A stretch of 64,000 nt of DNA, from assembly GCA_028752905.1 (NCBI GenBank), contig JAQNBH010000004.1, positions 33,487,189-33,551,188 on the forward strand. The letters run 5' to 3'. The notes beneath the pieces were generated by a model that searched no databases, was not told the DNA's origin, and saw only the letters and a list, made by a program, of their open reading frames with translations. Positions 33,100-45,229 of the stretch are shown here, in pieces (position 1 is the first letter of the stretch; every line of letters starts with the position of its first letter). The position numbers and the translations under genes were made by a program. Source of the DNA: Cladorhizidae sp. MBARI D1340-BT2 (taxonomy: Eukaryota > Porifera > Demospongiae > Poecilosclerida > Cladorhizidae).

Positions 33100-34420
33100 A
33101 AGGAGAGGCAGTATTTATATGGAAGCAAGATGACAGAAGAGGTTGGAGCTTTTGGAATGGCTAAGTTGGTGAAAATGTTGATCGAGGATCAGCAACAATG
33201 AGATAAGGAAGAAGCAACAAGAGTAAGAGAATGGAGAGAAGAACAGCAGAGATGAGAAACAGAGCAAGAAGAAGAGCAGCAGAGACAGGATAGTTGATAA
33301 AGGACTGGAAGAGTTTGCCAATGCTTACATTGATGACATTGATGACATCTTCAATTGTACATGGGAGGAACACCTTGAGCACCTGCAAAAGTGTTGGAGA
33401 AGATCTGAAATACAGGTCTCACAGCAAACCAAAGTTTCGTGTGTCAGAATGTCTCTATCTGGGCTATGTGTTTGGAAGTGGTAAAGTACGCTGTTGGGTT
33501 TTGATCCCTGGGTAACCTTATCTTACCATCTACATACTTCAGCCAAAGCTAGAAGTTAGGTGGACTTTAATTAAAGATAATTTAATTAGCAGTAACTACA
33601 ACACAACATAACTAAGCCTGACTAAATCAAAAAGTGAGATCAACTTAATAAACTCCTGCCAGAACTCTTTTAAGTAGATTAGCCAAGCAGATGTTTTACA
33701 ATGACAAAATAAGGGCAGGATCAATGCAACAAACAACCAATGATTGTATCCAATGAAACAACTACAAGTAAGATGTAACTAGTGCGGCCTGTCATATTAA
33801 CATGTGTGCATGATTATCTGTTCAGTTAATCTGCATTGATAGGTGCTAATTCTGTTAGGCTGGATGGCCTAACATACACCCTGAAGATGTGGAGATTAGT
33901 GTCATCAAATAATTCAAGATAACTACAACAAACAAGGAGGTCAGGTCAATTTTAGGACTTTCTGGATATTACCGACAATTCAACCCTGATTATTCTACTA
34001 TGGTTCCCCCATAAATGGACATGACATGAACGAACAAGCTAACCAAGGTGACATGGACTCGTGAATATAATATTGCTTTAAATAAACTGAAGGATACTCT
34101 GTGCTCGATGCCAATTATGAAGAGTCCGAACATTGAAAAGGAGTTAATTCTTCAAACTGATGCTGAGTCAAAGAATGGGAAAAAATGCTTATTTTTAATA
34201 GCAGGAAGCTACTATCTCAAGAAACCCAATGCCACAGTCGACAAGGAATCTTTGGTAATTAAACCGGGGATTCAGGCCTTCAACAGTTATCTGATGAGGT
34301 GGAAATTTCCCATCCACAAGAACTACAAGTTTACTGTCACCTACATACCTCCCAGATAACAATGTAGATGCATTGGCTGGGATTGGCTCGAGGGTGGACT
34401 AACAAGTTCGACACAGGAGT
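33100..34420 (+). mobile_element. Ty3/gypsy LTR-retrotransposon remnant, unit A
   Basis: Broken plus-strand frames follow polyprotein order with large gaps. A gag-like N-terminus (ATG 33130: MTEEVGAFGMAKLVKML, then a Glu/Arg/Gln-rich helix) is interrupted by TGA codons where Arg is likely. The C-terminal part of the reverse transcriptase has YIDDIDD near 33330, then EEHLEHL and SECLYLGYVFGSGKV. After about 390 bp of unrelated DNA come the connector and RNase H: VRSILGLSGYYRQF near 33950, VTWTREYNIALNKLKDTL, ILQTDAE and YLKKPNATVDKESL. Protease, most of RT and integrase are absent, and no LTRs were recognised. It is inactive. Confidence 0.8.
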
Positions 34421-34847
34421 GGGAAGGAATGTGAAAACTTGACTCAAATCAGGAAGGTCTGCACGTAGTTTACAGATCGGGAAGAATTCTCAGAGCACAA
34501 CTGAGGAGCAGCAGTTAGAAGTACATGTACCACATAAGGGGAGAACAAGAGAAGACTGGAGATCAGAATGAATGAATATCAAGATGACTGTAAAAATAGA
34601 AATTTGCAATTGCTGAACATGCATGGCACAATGTAAACCATATTTTGTGGGAAGAAGCCACTATCTTAGACCAGGCCAGAAGACAGAAGGAATTGATAGT
34701 GAAGGAGGCATTGCACATCAGCCTAGCATCAAAGTGTGAGCGGTTAAATCACAATTGTAGAATGGACTTAGTGCAGGGTGACCACTCTCAAGGGCCTGAT
34801 TGTGAAACCAATAACCAATTCAATTCTATCTTACTTTGTTTGGTGTT
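34421..34847. other. Noncoding end of unit A
   Basis: Probably further decayed gypsy sequence (ACAAGTTCGACAC near 34402, CAAGAGAAGACTGGAGATCAG near 34547). No reading frame with recognisable motifs. The boundary segment follows. Confidence 0.4.
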
Positions 34848-34945
34848 TTTGGTGATTTAAACTGCACAGTTTACATTTAAGATCATTCAATACCTTCTTC
34901 CAACTAACCTCACGATCAACTGAATATTCTGTAGTCCTACAGAAG
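34848..34945 (+). repeat. Boundary segment, right copy, at the A/B junction
   Basis: Matches 20393-20490 closely (TGTTTTTGGTGATTT, AACTGCACAGTTTACATTTA). Immediately after it the leader resumes in mid-sequence (GCTCCAGATACACTCTCAG), so about 330 bp present in unit A is missing here. Confidence 0.85.
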
Positions 34946-37893
34946 AAGAAGCTCCAGATACACTCTCAGGTTATATACTCGAGTACAAAGTAGAACACCA
35001 CATAATGAAACCTTCATGCCCAGAAGATTCAAAATCCTCTAGACAAACCTTAATTGTGAGGCCACTTATGACGGATAAAAGTGCATTGATTTTTTCATGA
35101 AAAGAATCTGAAATTAAATAATTATGAGAAAAAATAACATGTCAATTCATATTCGATGATGTCATAATGAAATAACTTAACAGAAAAAACATGTACTTTA
35201 CCCCACCCACCTTTTCGTCATAATTATGAATCCACTCATCATCAACTTTAGTAACAAAAAGTAACTAACTGTTGGTGTACACACAGTGCTCCTCCTGAAA
35301 ACTGTACAGATCTTTAATTGAATAGAAGGGACTTACTTCCCTAGTTTTGGTAACTATTGAAGTGTTTTCCATCAGCAGTAATATGAGAATGGACTTGGTT
35401 TTATCATTTGCCACTCCCCATTTAAAGATCCTGCATCCTCCACTGATAGGGTATTAGAGTTGGCTATGTATAAAAAAATAAAAATTATAAATAAATGAAG
35501 AATAGAAATAAATCATGGCTTGCTATATATGTGTGATTAAACTCAGCTGCAACAACTTTCAATCTGTACCAACTGGTGGCATATTATTCAACTAAAATTG
35601 TTGATTGTTGTCAAGACTAACACCTGACAAGTTGGACTTAGCACTGTGCTTATTTCATTGGTCTGATTGTGTTTTCTTATTTGGGCAAGTGAGCTGTGCG
35701 AACATGTAGTTATTTAATTGGTCTGTTGTGTTTCCTTCCTTATTTGGGTGGGGATTTAATAAAAGCTGAAGGCTATCCACCATAATTATTGAGATTTTTA
35801 GACTTGCTCACCTAGGATATAATTCACTGTGTGTGGTTGTTTAAATTAAATTTTAAAGTATAACCTTACCAGTGAAGGGGTAGTAGTTTAGATCTCTGGT
35901 GGCAGTGGAGATAGATAAGGAAGAATCTCAGGAAAGATTAGCCTAACAACTGTCAACATGATGTTAATTGTAGAAACTCTACACTTCTTTACTTTATTCA
36001 ATAAATGCTTGAATGCAAAGATAGCAGTAGAGCTGGTTTTTCTTAGCTTGTTTGAACAAACTTTCACCAGCAATAAAAGGGGTTTATGATGTTGTTCATT
36101 GGCGAGTGAAGTGCGGAGTTCAATGACAATATAAATCTGGAATGGTTGTCATAGTGAGGAGTGAATACCCAGCTAGACTAGCTTGGCTGTGCTACTCAAG
36201 TGAGAACTGATTGCACAGTTTAATAACTGATGGGACCCCTTACCAGATCAGCAGAATAAGTCGGCCAAAAATAGGATAAACAACAAGCCAAGCCCCTTTA
36301 ATAAACTCCCACAACCCCTCGAAAAACTTACCTCCTTCCCATACACCAACATAATATTATTTCCTGCAGAGGTATATTGGTGGGAATGGGCTGATGGACA
36401 TAGTTACTGAGTCATCTACATACTCTAGCTATTTTTCTTTTTCCTCATTTGCCACTCAATCCCTAGCATTCATTATATTGAACGTATTGATTGAGTAAAT
36501 GCCTGGAGATTCTAAGCTAGCTGGGCATTGTGTGCAAGACTGTGACCACTTACCAGATAGTGGAACAAGCCAGTCAGAAATAGGAGAAACAGGCCAAGAC
36601 TCTAATAACTCCCACATTAAGCTATCCAAAACCAGCTCTCCTATAGGCACTTGTACTAAAAACAAATATATTTTTATACTGGCCCTGTAGTTGAGAATGG
36701 GCTGCACGACTGACAGGAATCTGATAGATATTCTGTTCATCGACACCATCTAGTCCAGTCACCACTCAATGCATAGTATTCATTACTAGTATCATGGGTC
36801 CTCTGAATGTTTGTCATCTACATTGGTAAATTCTTGTTTCATTTTGACCAAGTCAATCCTAAATAAAACATTTCTGTCCTATGTATCTACTTTCCCCCCA
36901 TATAACTGAACATAGTGACAAACCATCCACCTCACAATATATATGCACCAACATTATTATCCAGTGACACACACTTACTTCATGGTGGTAAAGCAAGTTA
37001 GTATAATAATATAACAACAACAACAACATCAATAATAAAAATACCAGTAACCACAATAACAAATAACTACTGCAAAGCCAGCAGTCAAAGTTAAAAGGTT
37101 TTGTTTTTGGCTGTTATACACATCCCTATGAAAGATACTCAACATAATTACTGCAACAGTGATCAAAGCACAGTTTTGTGCTGTAGAGTAGGGGGAATCT
37201 GTGGGTAAGCCCCTCTCTGACTGTCTAACATCATTATATCCTTTTTGTTTCAAACTAGGCTACTTTTAAAACAGCATGCATTCAGGCCTAGTTGTGGTGA
37301 AGCTTGCACAAGTGTTTTCCATGCAGCAGCCTAGCCTCATGAGCATTGTAATGAGAATAGAATCATTTGCAACCACCATTTCAAAATTCTGTATCCACCA
37401 TGATGCAGTATTAGAATTTGCTATGTTTAAAATAATAATAATAATAATCAGGGCCTGTACAAATCAGTTATGTAAGTTTGAGCTCAGCTGCCTGGTTACA
37501 ACAACTGTCAATCTCTACTAACTGCTGGTATGTTCAACTAAAACTCACATTGTTGATTAGTATAGTCTATTTGTATAATTTTAATACCATTAATACTTCT
37601 AACATAATAGTATTTTGGTACATGTACTCTACATTTTATATTTACTTTATTTAATATATATAGATACCTGTAGAGCTATAGCTTGCTTGAACAGACTTAC
37701 CAGATGGTAGGCAATACATTAGGTCTACTATAAAAATGATCCGAGTTTTACTGCACATAACAGTTGACAATTTCAATTTTCCTGAAAAAACAAGCAGTTC
37801 TTCTAATTTGTGGTTATTATTTCCAGATTTGTTGCATTGATGTTCTACTTCTGTGGGGAAAAAATCTGCAGTTTTTCTTTCTTCGACATTGTT

Positions 37894-38619
37894 ATGAGTG
37901 GAAAACAAGATGAGCAGATATCCCAGGAATCTAGCAACCTAGCTGTGACTGATGCAATTCCCCTGTCTGAGGTCAACACAGGGGATCCTCCAAGAGAGGT
38001 TATCATGCATGATACTACATTTTGATAACTTCAGAAAACTTGGACTTTAATAAAAGTGAGTCAAGCATTGCAAAGCTGGAAGACTCAGAAGTAACTAAGG
38101 ATGTCATTCCAAGGACAGCAGAAATTTCAGATGAGTGCAGAAAGTCAAGGGAACCTTTGTCCGAAACAATAGGTTTTCAAAACTTATAAATCTGATCCAG
38201 GTGACCATGATGGTAGTGAAGGTAAAATGCTGAAAGAGTTGCCTCACAACAAAAGAGTTGTGTGTGTTGTTCTCTTTCTACCAGCTCACTTTATACTATG
38301 TGCAATATTAGCATGTCTCATTCCTATAGCATTCATCAGCCTTCACCAGCTTCATACTAATGTGGACTCACTCAAGCAATCAGGACAGAAGAAATTGGAA
38401 TCAACGGCTTGCAATTCACATGTGAGAGAGAGCAATATCATGCAGGACTTCTGTCAACAGCTGGACACCAGTTATTACCTCAAATGTAACATTAGCATGT
38501 TAATAACATTGGTTCAAAACATAAGTATGGAAGTCATGAATCTTAAACAGAACATTTCGTATTGCAAATTACGACATGTGGGGATGAATAATGTGTTGCA
38601 TCATGTGATGATTGTATAA
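37894..38619 (+). pseudogene. S gene, unit B: short type II membrane protein, broken
   Basis: The ATG at 37894 opens MSGKQDEQISQESSNLAV and runs to a stop at 38025, because the IYDL region carries a deletion that changes frame. The second half stays open from about 38170 to 38619. It contains KTYKSDPGDHDGSEG, a Lys/Arg-flanked membrane helix (VVCVVLFLPAHFILCAILAC), an extracellular helical stalk (LKQSGQKKLESTACNSHVRE) and a C-terminus ending HVMIV with no FReD. This copy best shows the ancestral C-terminal half. An intron spanning the lesion cannot be excluded, but the three units have different lesions, which favours independent decay. Confidence 0.65.
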
Positions 38620-40384
38620 ACTTTACTACCTGTAAAAATAATTGATTTAAAGTATTAAAGTATGTCAATGCAATCATAGGAATGTTGATATGGTTGACAG
38701 AAAAAAGGCTGACTACCTAACAGTATAAATGGAAGTCTGTTGATTATTGCCCTACTGTATCATTTATGAGAGATACTTCAAAACCCATCTCACTATGCAT
38801 GACATGCATAAAAAATACATCAATTATTTTTCAACATCGCCTTTCTTTTTACCCTGTGCTGTGCATACACTAAGGAAAATTAATGAATATACTAGCCACT
38901 AAACTGATCTCACATATCAGACCATGCCAGGAAATGGCTGGACAACTAATTACAAGTATTTGAACTCATACTGAACACCAACACAGGGTGCATTTCAATC
39001 TGTGTGACACACAATTCATTTTAGCACCTGCCTTACAAGGTGCCAGATAAACATCAATTTTACATATTTCCAGTGTACCATTTTGGTAAAGGGTCAGACT
39101 ACTACCACTAAGTCTCCATAGTGTATAACTATCCTGAGTGCTAAAGTACTACAGGCGATGTAGGGATGTAAGCACTAGTGCCATAGACAGCCATCTGTCT
39201 GAGCCATGGTGCAGAAAGTGGTATGTTTCAATAGATAAGAGTTGCATGTGTTTCTCGACAATACAATCATCGCGTCAATGAAGAACATTTTAACGACACC
39301 ATAATTCACTAGCAACATGAATGACAAGACAAAAGACTATTTACCAATGGCATATTCACCCCAACTCTGTCAGCAAGTCACCCTCTCAAAATGTACAACT
39401 AACATATTTTACTCTGATATTACCAGCTGACTTGGTTTTGCTGTTTTTCACTTCCGTATGTGGTAATTTGTAAAGCTCTTTTGGATTCCCATGGCATAAT
39501 AAACAACTTGAGAGGAAACAAGAATGTACCCATGTAGATCACAAACATTTAGAGGAGCCTTTACTGTTTAAATTTTTACACCAAATACAGATTATAAAAC
39601 AGGTGTTTTAACTCCAATAGCACTTCAAGATCTACAAGCCTTCAAGCATAAAAGTTGTCTTTTAGATTACCTTCTACCCCACCCCCATAATTCAAGTACA
39701 AAACGGCCATTCATGTTCTAATAATATTAGCATCAGAAGACTCCAGTTGCTATACTTGTTTCTAGATTGAGTGAAACATGAAAATGGGTGCTCAACATGC
39801 TCATGTGGAGTGAGCATGAGCTGATTCAGTGGCTGTTTCTTTTTGCAATGCAAGTAATTGAAAAGTTAGTTGACTTATGGAGAAGCTACTCTCATGTAAA
39901 ATCATGTGCAGATAAGTTTGTTGATGCAGTAAAGCCAGCTAACATGCTATGCAAATGATAACTGAGCAGTCCATTGGTTTACTGAAGAGAGAATTTTCTT
40001 CTTCAAACAAAAATTGAAGTGAAAGTAAACATCGCTACTGTGACATGTGCTGTGTGTTCTTTAGCAATAGAATGAGATCTGTTAGTTCTGTAGTTATCTT
40101 GTGCAACTATTACCAAGCCCTTGAAGGAGGCTGTAGCTAATTCTCTACCAACGGCAAATTTTTAATAACAAAAGAATAGCAATAACAAGAAATAGTTATG
40201 ACATGTACTGACTTGCATGCTGTAGTATGCAGACTCAGGCATTGGTGTTTGACTGGAGCAACTCTCCAGATTACAGTCATTCTAGTTGGTGTAATCCACT
40301 TCCCTCTCTAGTTGGCTATAGCTCTGGGCACCAGTTGTTATGTATGTACTGTACATGGACCTTTTATCTAAAAACATGTGCATT
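38620..40384. other. Noncoding interior of unit B
   Basis: Aligns with 24600-26440 of unit A. No conserved ORF. Confidence 0.5.
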
Positions 40385-41005
40385 TAAAATGTCAAAACTT
40401 ACATCATCATTAAAAAGTAAGAAGAGTATTAATAGAGGAAGATAACATGGAATTGCAATTATCAAATGCAGATAAAAACAATAAAGAATTGTGTTCATGC
40501 AAGTATGAGTTTTTTTGTCTCCGGTATTCTTGTAGAAGTATCAGCAATCCAAGTCAGATATGAACCAACACACACACACACACACACAACACACACACTA
40601 AACACAAACAGAAGTGATGTATTTATTAGCAGGTTGCACAGCCTAAATACATCTCATTTCAGGGTAGCCACACCTTTTCCCTTCTACAAAGGAAATGAGA
40701 ACAACAATCAAGAATTGATATATAGTTCTGGACATTCCATCTGCTTCCTGTCCTACAATTCTCCTGTTCAGGCTACTACTGGATCAGGTCCTCCACCAAT
40801 GGCTCTGCTGTCCGTCTCTACTGTGACATGACCAGGTCATGTGGTAATATCACTGGAGGCTGGATGAGAGTAGCTGAACTGATCATGAGATATAACACTA
40901 CCCAGTGTACTATAGTACCACTTAAGTCAACTAACAAAGTTTTATACAAAGGAATTCAGAAGTCTCAACTCATGATGATACAGCTGGCACGAGATGTGGA
41001 AAGAA
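40385..41005 (+). pseudogene. Truncated FReD receptor pseudogene, unit B
   Basis: Same structure as 28095-28735: receptor-like 5' flank and ATGAGT, loss of tail and membrane helix, a CA repeat (40562-40588) and a fragment of the FReD start (YCDMTRSCGNITGGWMRV near 40820-40875). It differs by small indels, such as loss of part of the LLFAPSS segment before GYYWIRSS. The FReD C-terminal part is absent. Confidence 0.75.
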
Positions 41006-41860
41006 GTCCACAAACATTATTTCATTGATTATCAAAATGTTGATAGATAAATTTCAACTTTATTCTAAATGAAGTCATTAATTGTTGCTAAACAACTTTT
41101 CCTGTATGGTTGTCCACCTGACCTTGAGATTGTACATGCTACAGAACATCTAGTTAGGGGCACAATCCACCTTTAGCAATACTTTCCACAAGCAGGTTGT
41201 TAATAAAACTTCACAGAAGGATACTCATTAGCTAGTCTGAATTTCAGCCCGCATAAAAATCACACATACACACAACACATATCAAACATACCAAGGCCTT
41301 TTTTTCTAATCCTCCCTATCCAGCACACATGGCCAGAAATATTATAGCATTCTCCTTACCTGGCCTGTAAAAGGTTGAAGGGTTGCAATGTGAGGCTCAA
41401 TCTGGCCAAACCCATTAGAGGTCTTGAGCATGTCCATCTAATCAAAGCATGTCTTTAAATGACATGGTGGTGGGGCTGACCTAAAGTTAAACTTGAAAAG
41501 CAAATTTGTACAACGAGCTATCTCATAATTTGTGTTGGTTTGGGTATATCTTTTTGCCCGAGTATCCATTCCATGCTGGCTATGACTGCTGGCTATAGCA
41601 TTACCAAGTTTTGTGGTTATTTGATGTATTGTACATTAGCTAAAAACGTGTTTACAACATACTTCTGATACTGTCATGTGTTTACACTCGCCCACACATA
41701 GTCATGTGCACTAGCAATTTGTGTTGATATTTGTTGTATAACTTTCAGTACAAACATTATCTCAACTTGCTTTTATCTTGTTTATTTAGGTCAGCATTAC
41801 AATAGGCTTTACACACACATTTAAAATGTCAAGATTTATGACATCATTCAAGTAGAGTAA
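41006..41860. other. Noncoding DNA 5' of the FReD receptor, unit B
   Basis: Aligns with 28736-29688 of unit A. It holds the empty hAT target (CTAGTTAGGGGCACAATCC near 41151-41169). No gene. Confidence 0.5.
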
Positions 41861-41869
41861 TATATAAAG
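41861..41869 (+). promoter_or_regulatory. Putative TATA box of the FReD receptor, unit B
   Basis: TATATAAAG, 80 bases before the ATG at 41941, in the same sequence setting as in unit A. Confidence 0.55.
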
Positions 41870-41940
41870 AAGACAACACAAATATTAGAATACCATTTAT
41901 CGATCACACGGAAACCAGCAAGAATTGTGTTCCTGCAAGT

Positions 41941-43512
41941 ATGAGTGCAGCCATAGTCACTGTTACTTCAGCATACTTCACAGAGAAGAAGAAAACTAAG
42001 AAACGTTGTGTTCCAGAGGAGGTCCAGGAATCTGATTCTACTATTCCTCTCTATGCTGCGGTTGAAACGAACAAATCATCCATTGCCAAACGAGAAAAAA
42101 AACTTGAAGATGCTTACAATTCCAATGACTTGAAGGTCCGGGAACCTGATCTTGCTATTCCTCTCTATACTGTGTTCGAAAAGAACAAATCATCCATTGC
42201 CAAACGAGAAAAAAATCTTGAAGATGCTTACAATTCCAATGACTTGAAGGTCCAGGAACCTGTTCATGCTATTCCTCTGTATTATGAGTTTGAAAAGACA
42301 ACAACATCCATTGCCACTCCAGAAACAAAACTTGAATACACTCATGATTATACTGACGTGGCAAAAAATGAAATCACAACATATGAAGAACCAGTTACTT
42401 CATCCACCAGCTTCCCTGCAGAAGTTTCGCAGCAAAGTAAGGAGAGCAGTAAGTCTGAAGGCACTGCAAGAGCAAGGGGATTAGTAGGCTGGGCCTTGCT
42501 GTTGTTAGTGGCTGCTCTGGTAGTGACTGCAGGAATTGTATGCCTGGTGTTCATATTTGTAGAGGTATCAGCAATCAAGTCAGATATGCAGCAACACATG
42601 CAACAAATAAACATTGCTTCTATGAACAGAAGTAAAGCATTGACTCACATGTTTCAGACCCTAAACATGGCTATTGAAAGGATACAGTCCCAGGATAACA
42701 ACACACTTCTGAACATGCTACTTCTACAAGAGAAAATCAAGAGTGATACTCGAGAGTTGCTCACCAGTTTAAAAAATCTGGGACAATATGCTGCTTCCTG
42801 TTCTACAATTCTCCTGTTTGCTCCATCCTCTCCCTCAGGCTACTACTGGATCAGGTCCTCCAATGGCTATGCTGTCCGTGTCTACTGTGATATGACCAGG
42901 TCATGTGGTAATATCACTGGAGGGTGGATGAGAGTGGCTGAGCTGGACATGAGAGACAACACTAGCCAGTGTCCTAGAAATCTCATGCCATCAACCACAG
43001 CCAACACAAGCACTTGCACACAAGAGATTTATGCAGCAGCCTGCACTTCAATTTACTATCCTTCAAACACACATTATTCTCAAGTATGTGGGATGGTAAA
43101 AGCATATCAGTTTGGGTCTCTTGATGGATTCGGGAGCTATAAGGGAAGTAGACCAAAACCACCCACTAATATTAGCACTAACTATGTAGATGGTGTGAGT
43201 GTGACTCATGGAAAGAACATCAGACAGCACATCTGGACATTTGCTGCTGGTGAGTGTCCATGTACGGAAAACAGACCAACATTTGTGGCTAATGATTTCT
43301 TTTGTGGTGGAGTTGGAGCTGAGCAATGCAGAACATGTAGTGGAGCAGTTCTTTGGGATAGAAATGATTGCAAGACACAAAACACTCCTCCATGGTTCTA
43401 CAAGCAGTTGCCACATCCTACCATTGATGATATAGAGATGAGGTTGTGTCATGATCAAGGTAGAAATGACGAAGATATTGCAATTGAAGTAATACAGTTA
43501 TATATTCAGTAA
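41941..43512 (+). CDS. Type II membrane receptor with tandem Tyr-motif tail and C-terminal FReD, unit B
   Basis: An intronless, uninterrupted 523-residue paralogue of the unit A gene. The tail has three repeats of 35-38 residues with the tyrosines YAAV, YTVF and YYEF, so all three repeats keep Tyr here. The repeats are slightly longer than in A because of an AYNSNDL insertion. The membrane helix (about 181-206) starts near WALLLLVAALVVTAGI. The stalk has the same sequons (NRS, NNT). The FReD begins about residue 283 (SCSTILLFAPSSPSGYYWIR) and ends EDIAIEVIQLYIQ. Replacements against A are scattered over tail and FReD (for example AYQFGS for AYQVGS, CPCTEN for CPCIGN). Reading frame, promoter and start are intact, so it is probably functional. 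Confidence 0.85.
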   Translation: MSAAIVTVTSAYFTEKKKTKKRCVPEEVQESDSTIPLYAAVETNKSSIAKREKKLEDAYNSNDLKVREPDLAIPLYTVFEKNKSSIAKREKNLEDAYNSNDLKVQEPVHAIPLYYEFEKTTTSIATPETKLEYTHDYTDVAKNEITTYEEPVTSSTSFPAEVSQQSKESSKSEGTARARGLVGWALLLLVAALVVTAGIVCLVFIFVEVSAIKSDMQQHMQQINIASMNRSKALTHMFQTLNMAIERIQSQDNNTLLNMLLLQEKIKSDTRELLTSLKNLGQYAASCSTILLFAPSSPSGYYWIRSSNGYAVRVYCDMTRSCGNITGGWMRVAELDMRDNTSQCPRNLMPSTTANTSTCTQEIYAAACTSIYYPSNTHYSQVCGMVKAYQFGSLDGFGSYKGSRPKPPTNISTNYVDGVSVTHGKNIRQHIWTFAAGECPCTENRPTFVANDFFCGGVGAEQCRTCSGAVLWDRNDCKTQNTPPWFYKQLPHPTIDDIEMRLCHDQGRNDEDIAIEVIQLYIQ

Positions 43513-45229
43513 ATTCCAACTTTTAATATGTTAGTACCTACTAAATATGTATTCAAATGAGCTGTGTTGTATATCCTAACATGTATTATTGTGTATCTCA
43601 CCACATTATAATGCTGAAAATGCTCGAATCAATATGACATGTTTTGCCATTAGGTAACTACTATTTTTTTTATCACCTACCAACCCACCATACTTTTCTG
43701 AACTAACTTCTCCATCACAGACAACAGAGAATATAAATAAATTCAAATCTGCATCAACCCAAATCAGACAAAACTTGTCTATTTCTAGCCAAGTCTCTGA
43801 GACAGTCTATGAATTCTCTTACTATTATGCCTTAGCTCTATCTATAGCTAGCTATCTCCACATTTTGTGTTCAAAAATCAAAGATAATAGAGTTGCCTAT
43901 TTCTTGCTTTATCAGGCTCCGATAAAGCTCTTACACTCCATCTGTCTACATTCCTATCGAGTTAATAGCTGAATGGACGGTGAAGTTTTATTTTGCTTTA
44001 GCCACTCTATTCATCAACACACTCTAGCTATGGACATGTTTGATAAACTGGAAATGATTGTCACTGATGTAGTTTTTGTTGTTGCTATATAGCAGAAATA
44101 ATCATCACAGCCAATATTGAGAATATCTGAGCTGGTACTCTTCCAAACTTTGCACCAGTTTGGTAAGTGTAAGGCAATCTCAGATACTCTTCCAAATTAC
44201 AATCCGATCTGATGACATCAATAATTGACAGATCATGTTGTTTTAGACCTGAAGCTATGCTAGGAGTATATAGGACAATACTTACAGCAATGTGATCTAA
44301 AATACTGGAATTTCATATCAATGTTTTTTAATATCTTATTGCACTTGCACTGGCCAACAATGCCTCACATTCGTTACTAATAGAGAATACATCAGCTCTC
44401 TGCTTGCTTGACTGCAACTATCCTGTGCAAATTGCAATGACAAAATAACAATAAAACATCAACAAGATTATATGTGTATCTAACTTGTTCAGTACAAAAA
44501 TACAAGAAGGAGGCACCAGTTGGAAAAAATATTTATGAGTAACTAATTGCGCCTTCACAGGGGAGTAGGAAGGAATACTTGGTATTGCCACACATAGTGT
44601 AGCTAGTGCAGAGTAGTGTGGTTGCACTTGTTATATTATTTTCCCCAAATTGAAGACAGAAATAACAAAGTTTATATCTCAGCTAACCTCACTTCTTAGC
44701 ATCCTAAATGGTGGTGTCAGCCGATCTTAACATCCAAAGCACTTCAAATGTGCCTTCATTCCTTCACTATGTTAGTAAACCATCATCCCAGCAAAACTGT
44801 TAAAAACCTTAATCTTCTGAGTCTTGTATTGGTAAGTGTTGTAGCACTCACTGTATTGGTTTGATGCGGTCAAAAAGTTTATATCTGTGATACTTATTCA
44901 AATTAGCAAAAAAACATGTAATAACAATTAGTAGTTAGTGTGCATATGTCTTGTTTATATATGTTGTTATAATTATGCCATGTGAGTACAGGCAGTCAGG
45001 GTAGAGTTTAGCTGCAGATTTAGTTTCAGTTTTAAGTGAGTTTCTCTTTTGAAGTGCTTTGGTTTATGCTGTATTTATCTGTACTTATCACCTTTTAACG
45101 TTAATGTTAATAAGTTTAATAACTTACCTGCATGGTGGTATATAGGCTCTTGTATAACTTGGTGTCAAGTGCTACAGTTGGTTCAAGATCCAAAAATACA
45201 AGTGACAGTTTATATGTCAAAGACCAGGA
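43513..45229. other. 3' flank of the FReD receptor, unit B
   Basis: Noncoding, aligned with 31350-33099. AATAAA at 43736-43741 is the likely polyadenylation signal. No ORF is conserved between units. Confidence 0.45.

Larger units (their letters stand above)
20393..34847 (+). repeat. Tandem duplication unit A (about 14.5 kb)
   Basis: The unit contains, in order: the boundary segment; the leader (20821-21205); internal diverged duplications (21200-23720); a broken S gene (23844-24560); noncoding DNA; the truncated FReD pseudogene (28095-28735); the intact FReD receptor (29769-31349); and a Ty3/gypsy remnant (33100-34420). Units B and C repeat this order with small indels throughout. A is the longest and the least deleted: it retains about 26440-27745, which B lacks, and about 26500-26990, which C lacks. 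Confidence 0.9.
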
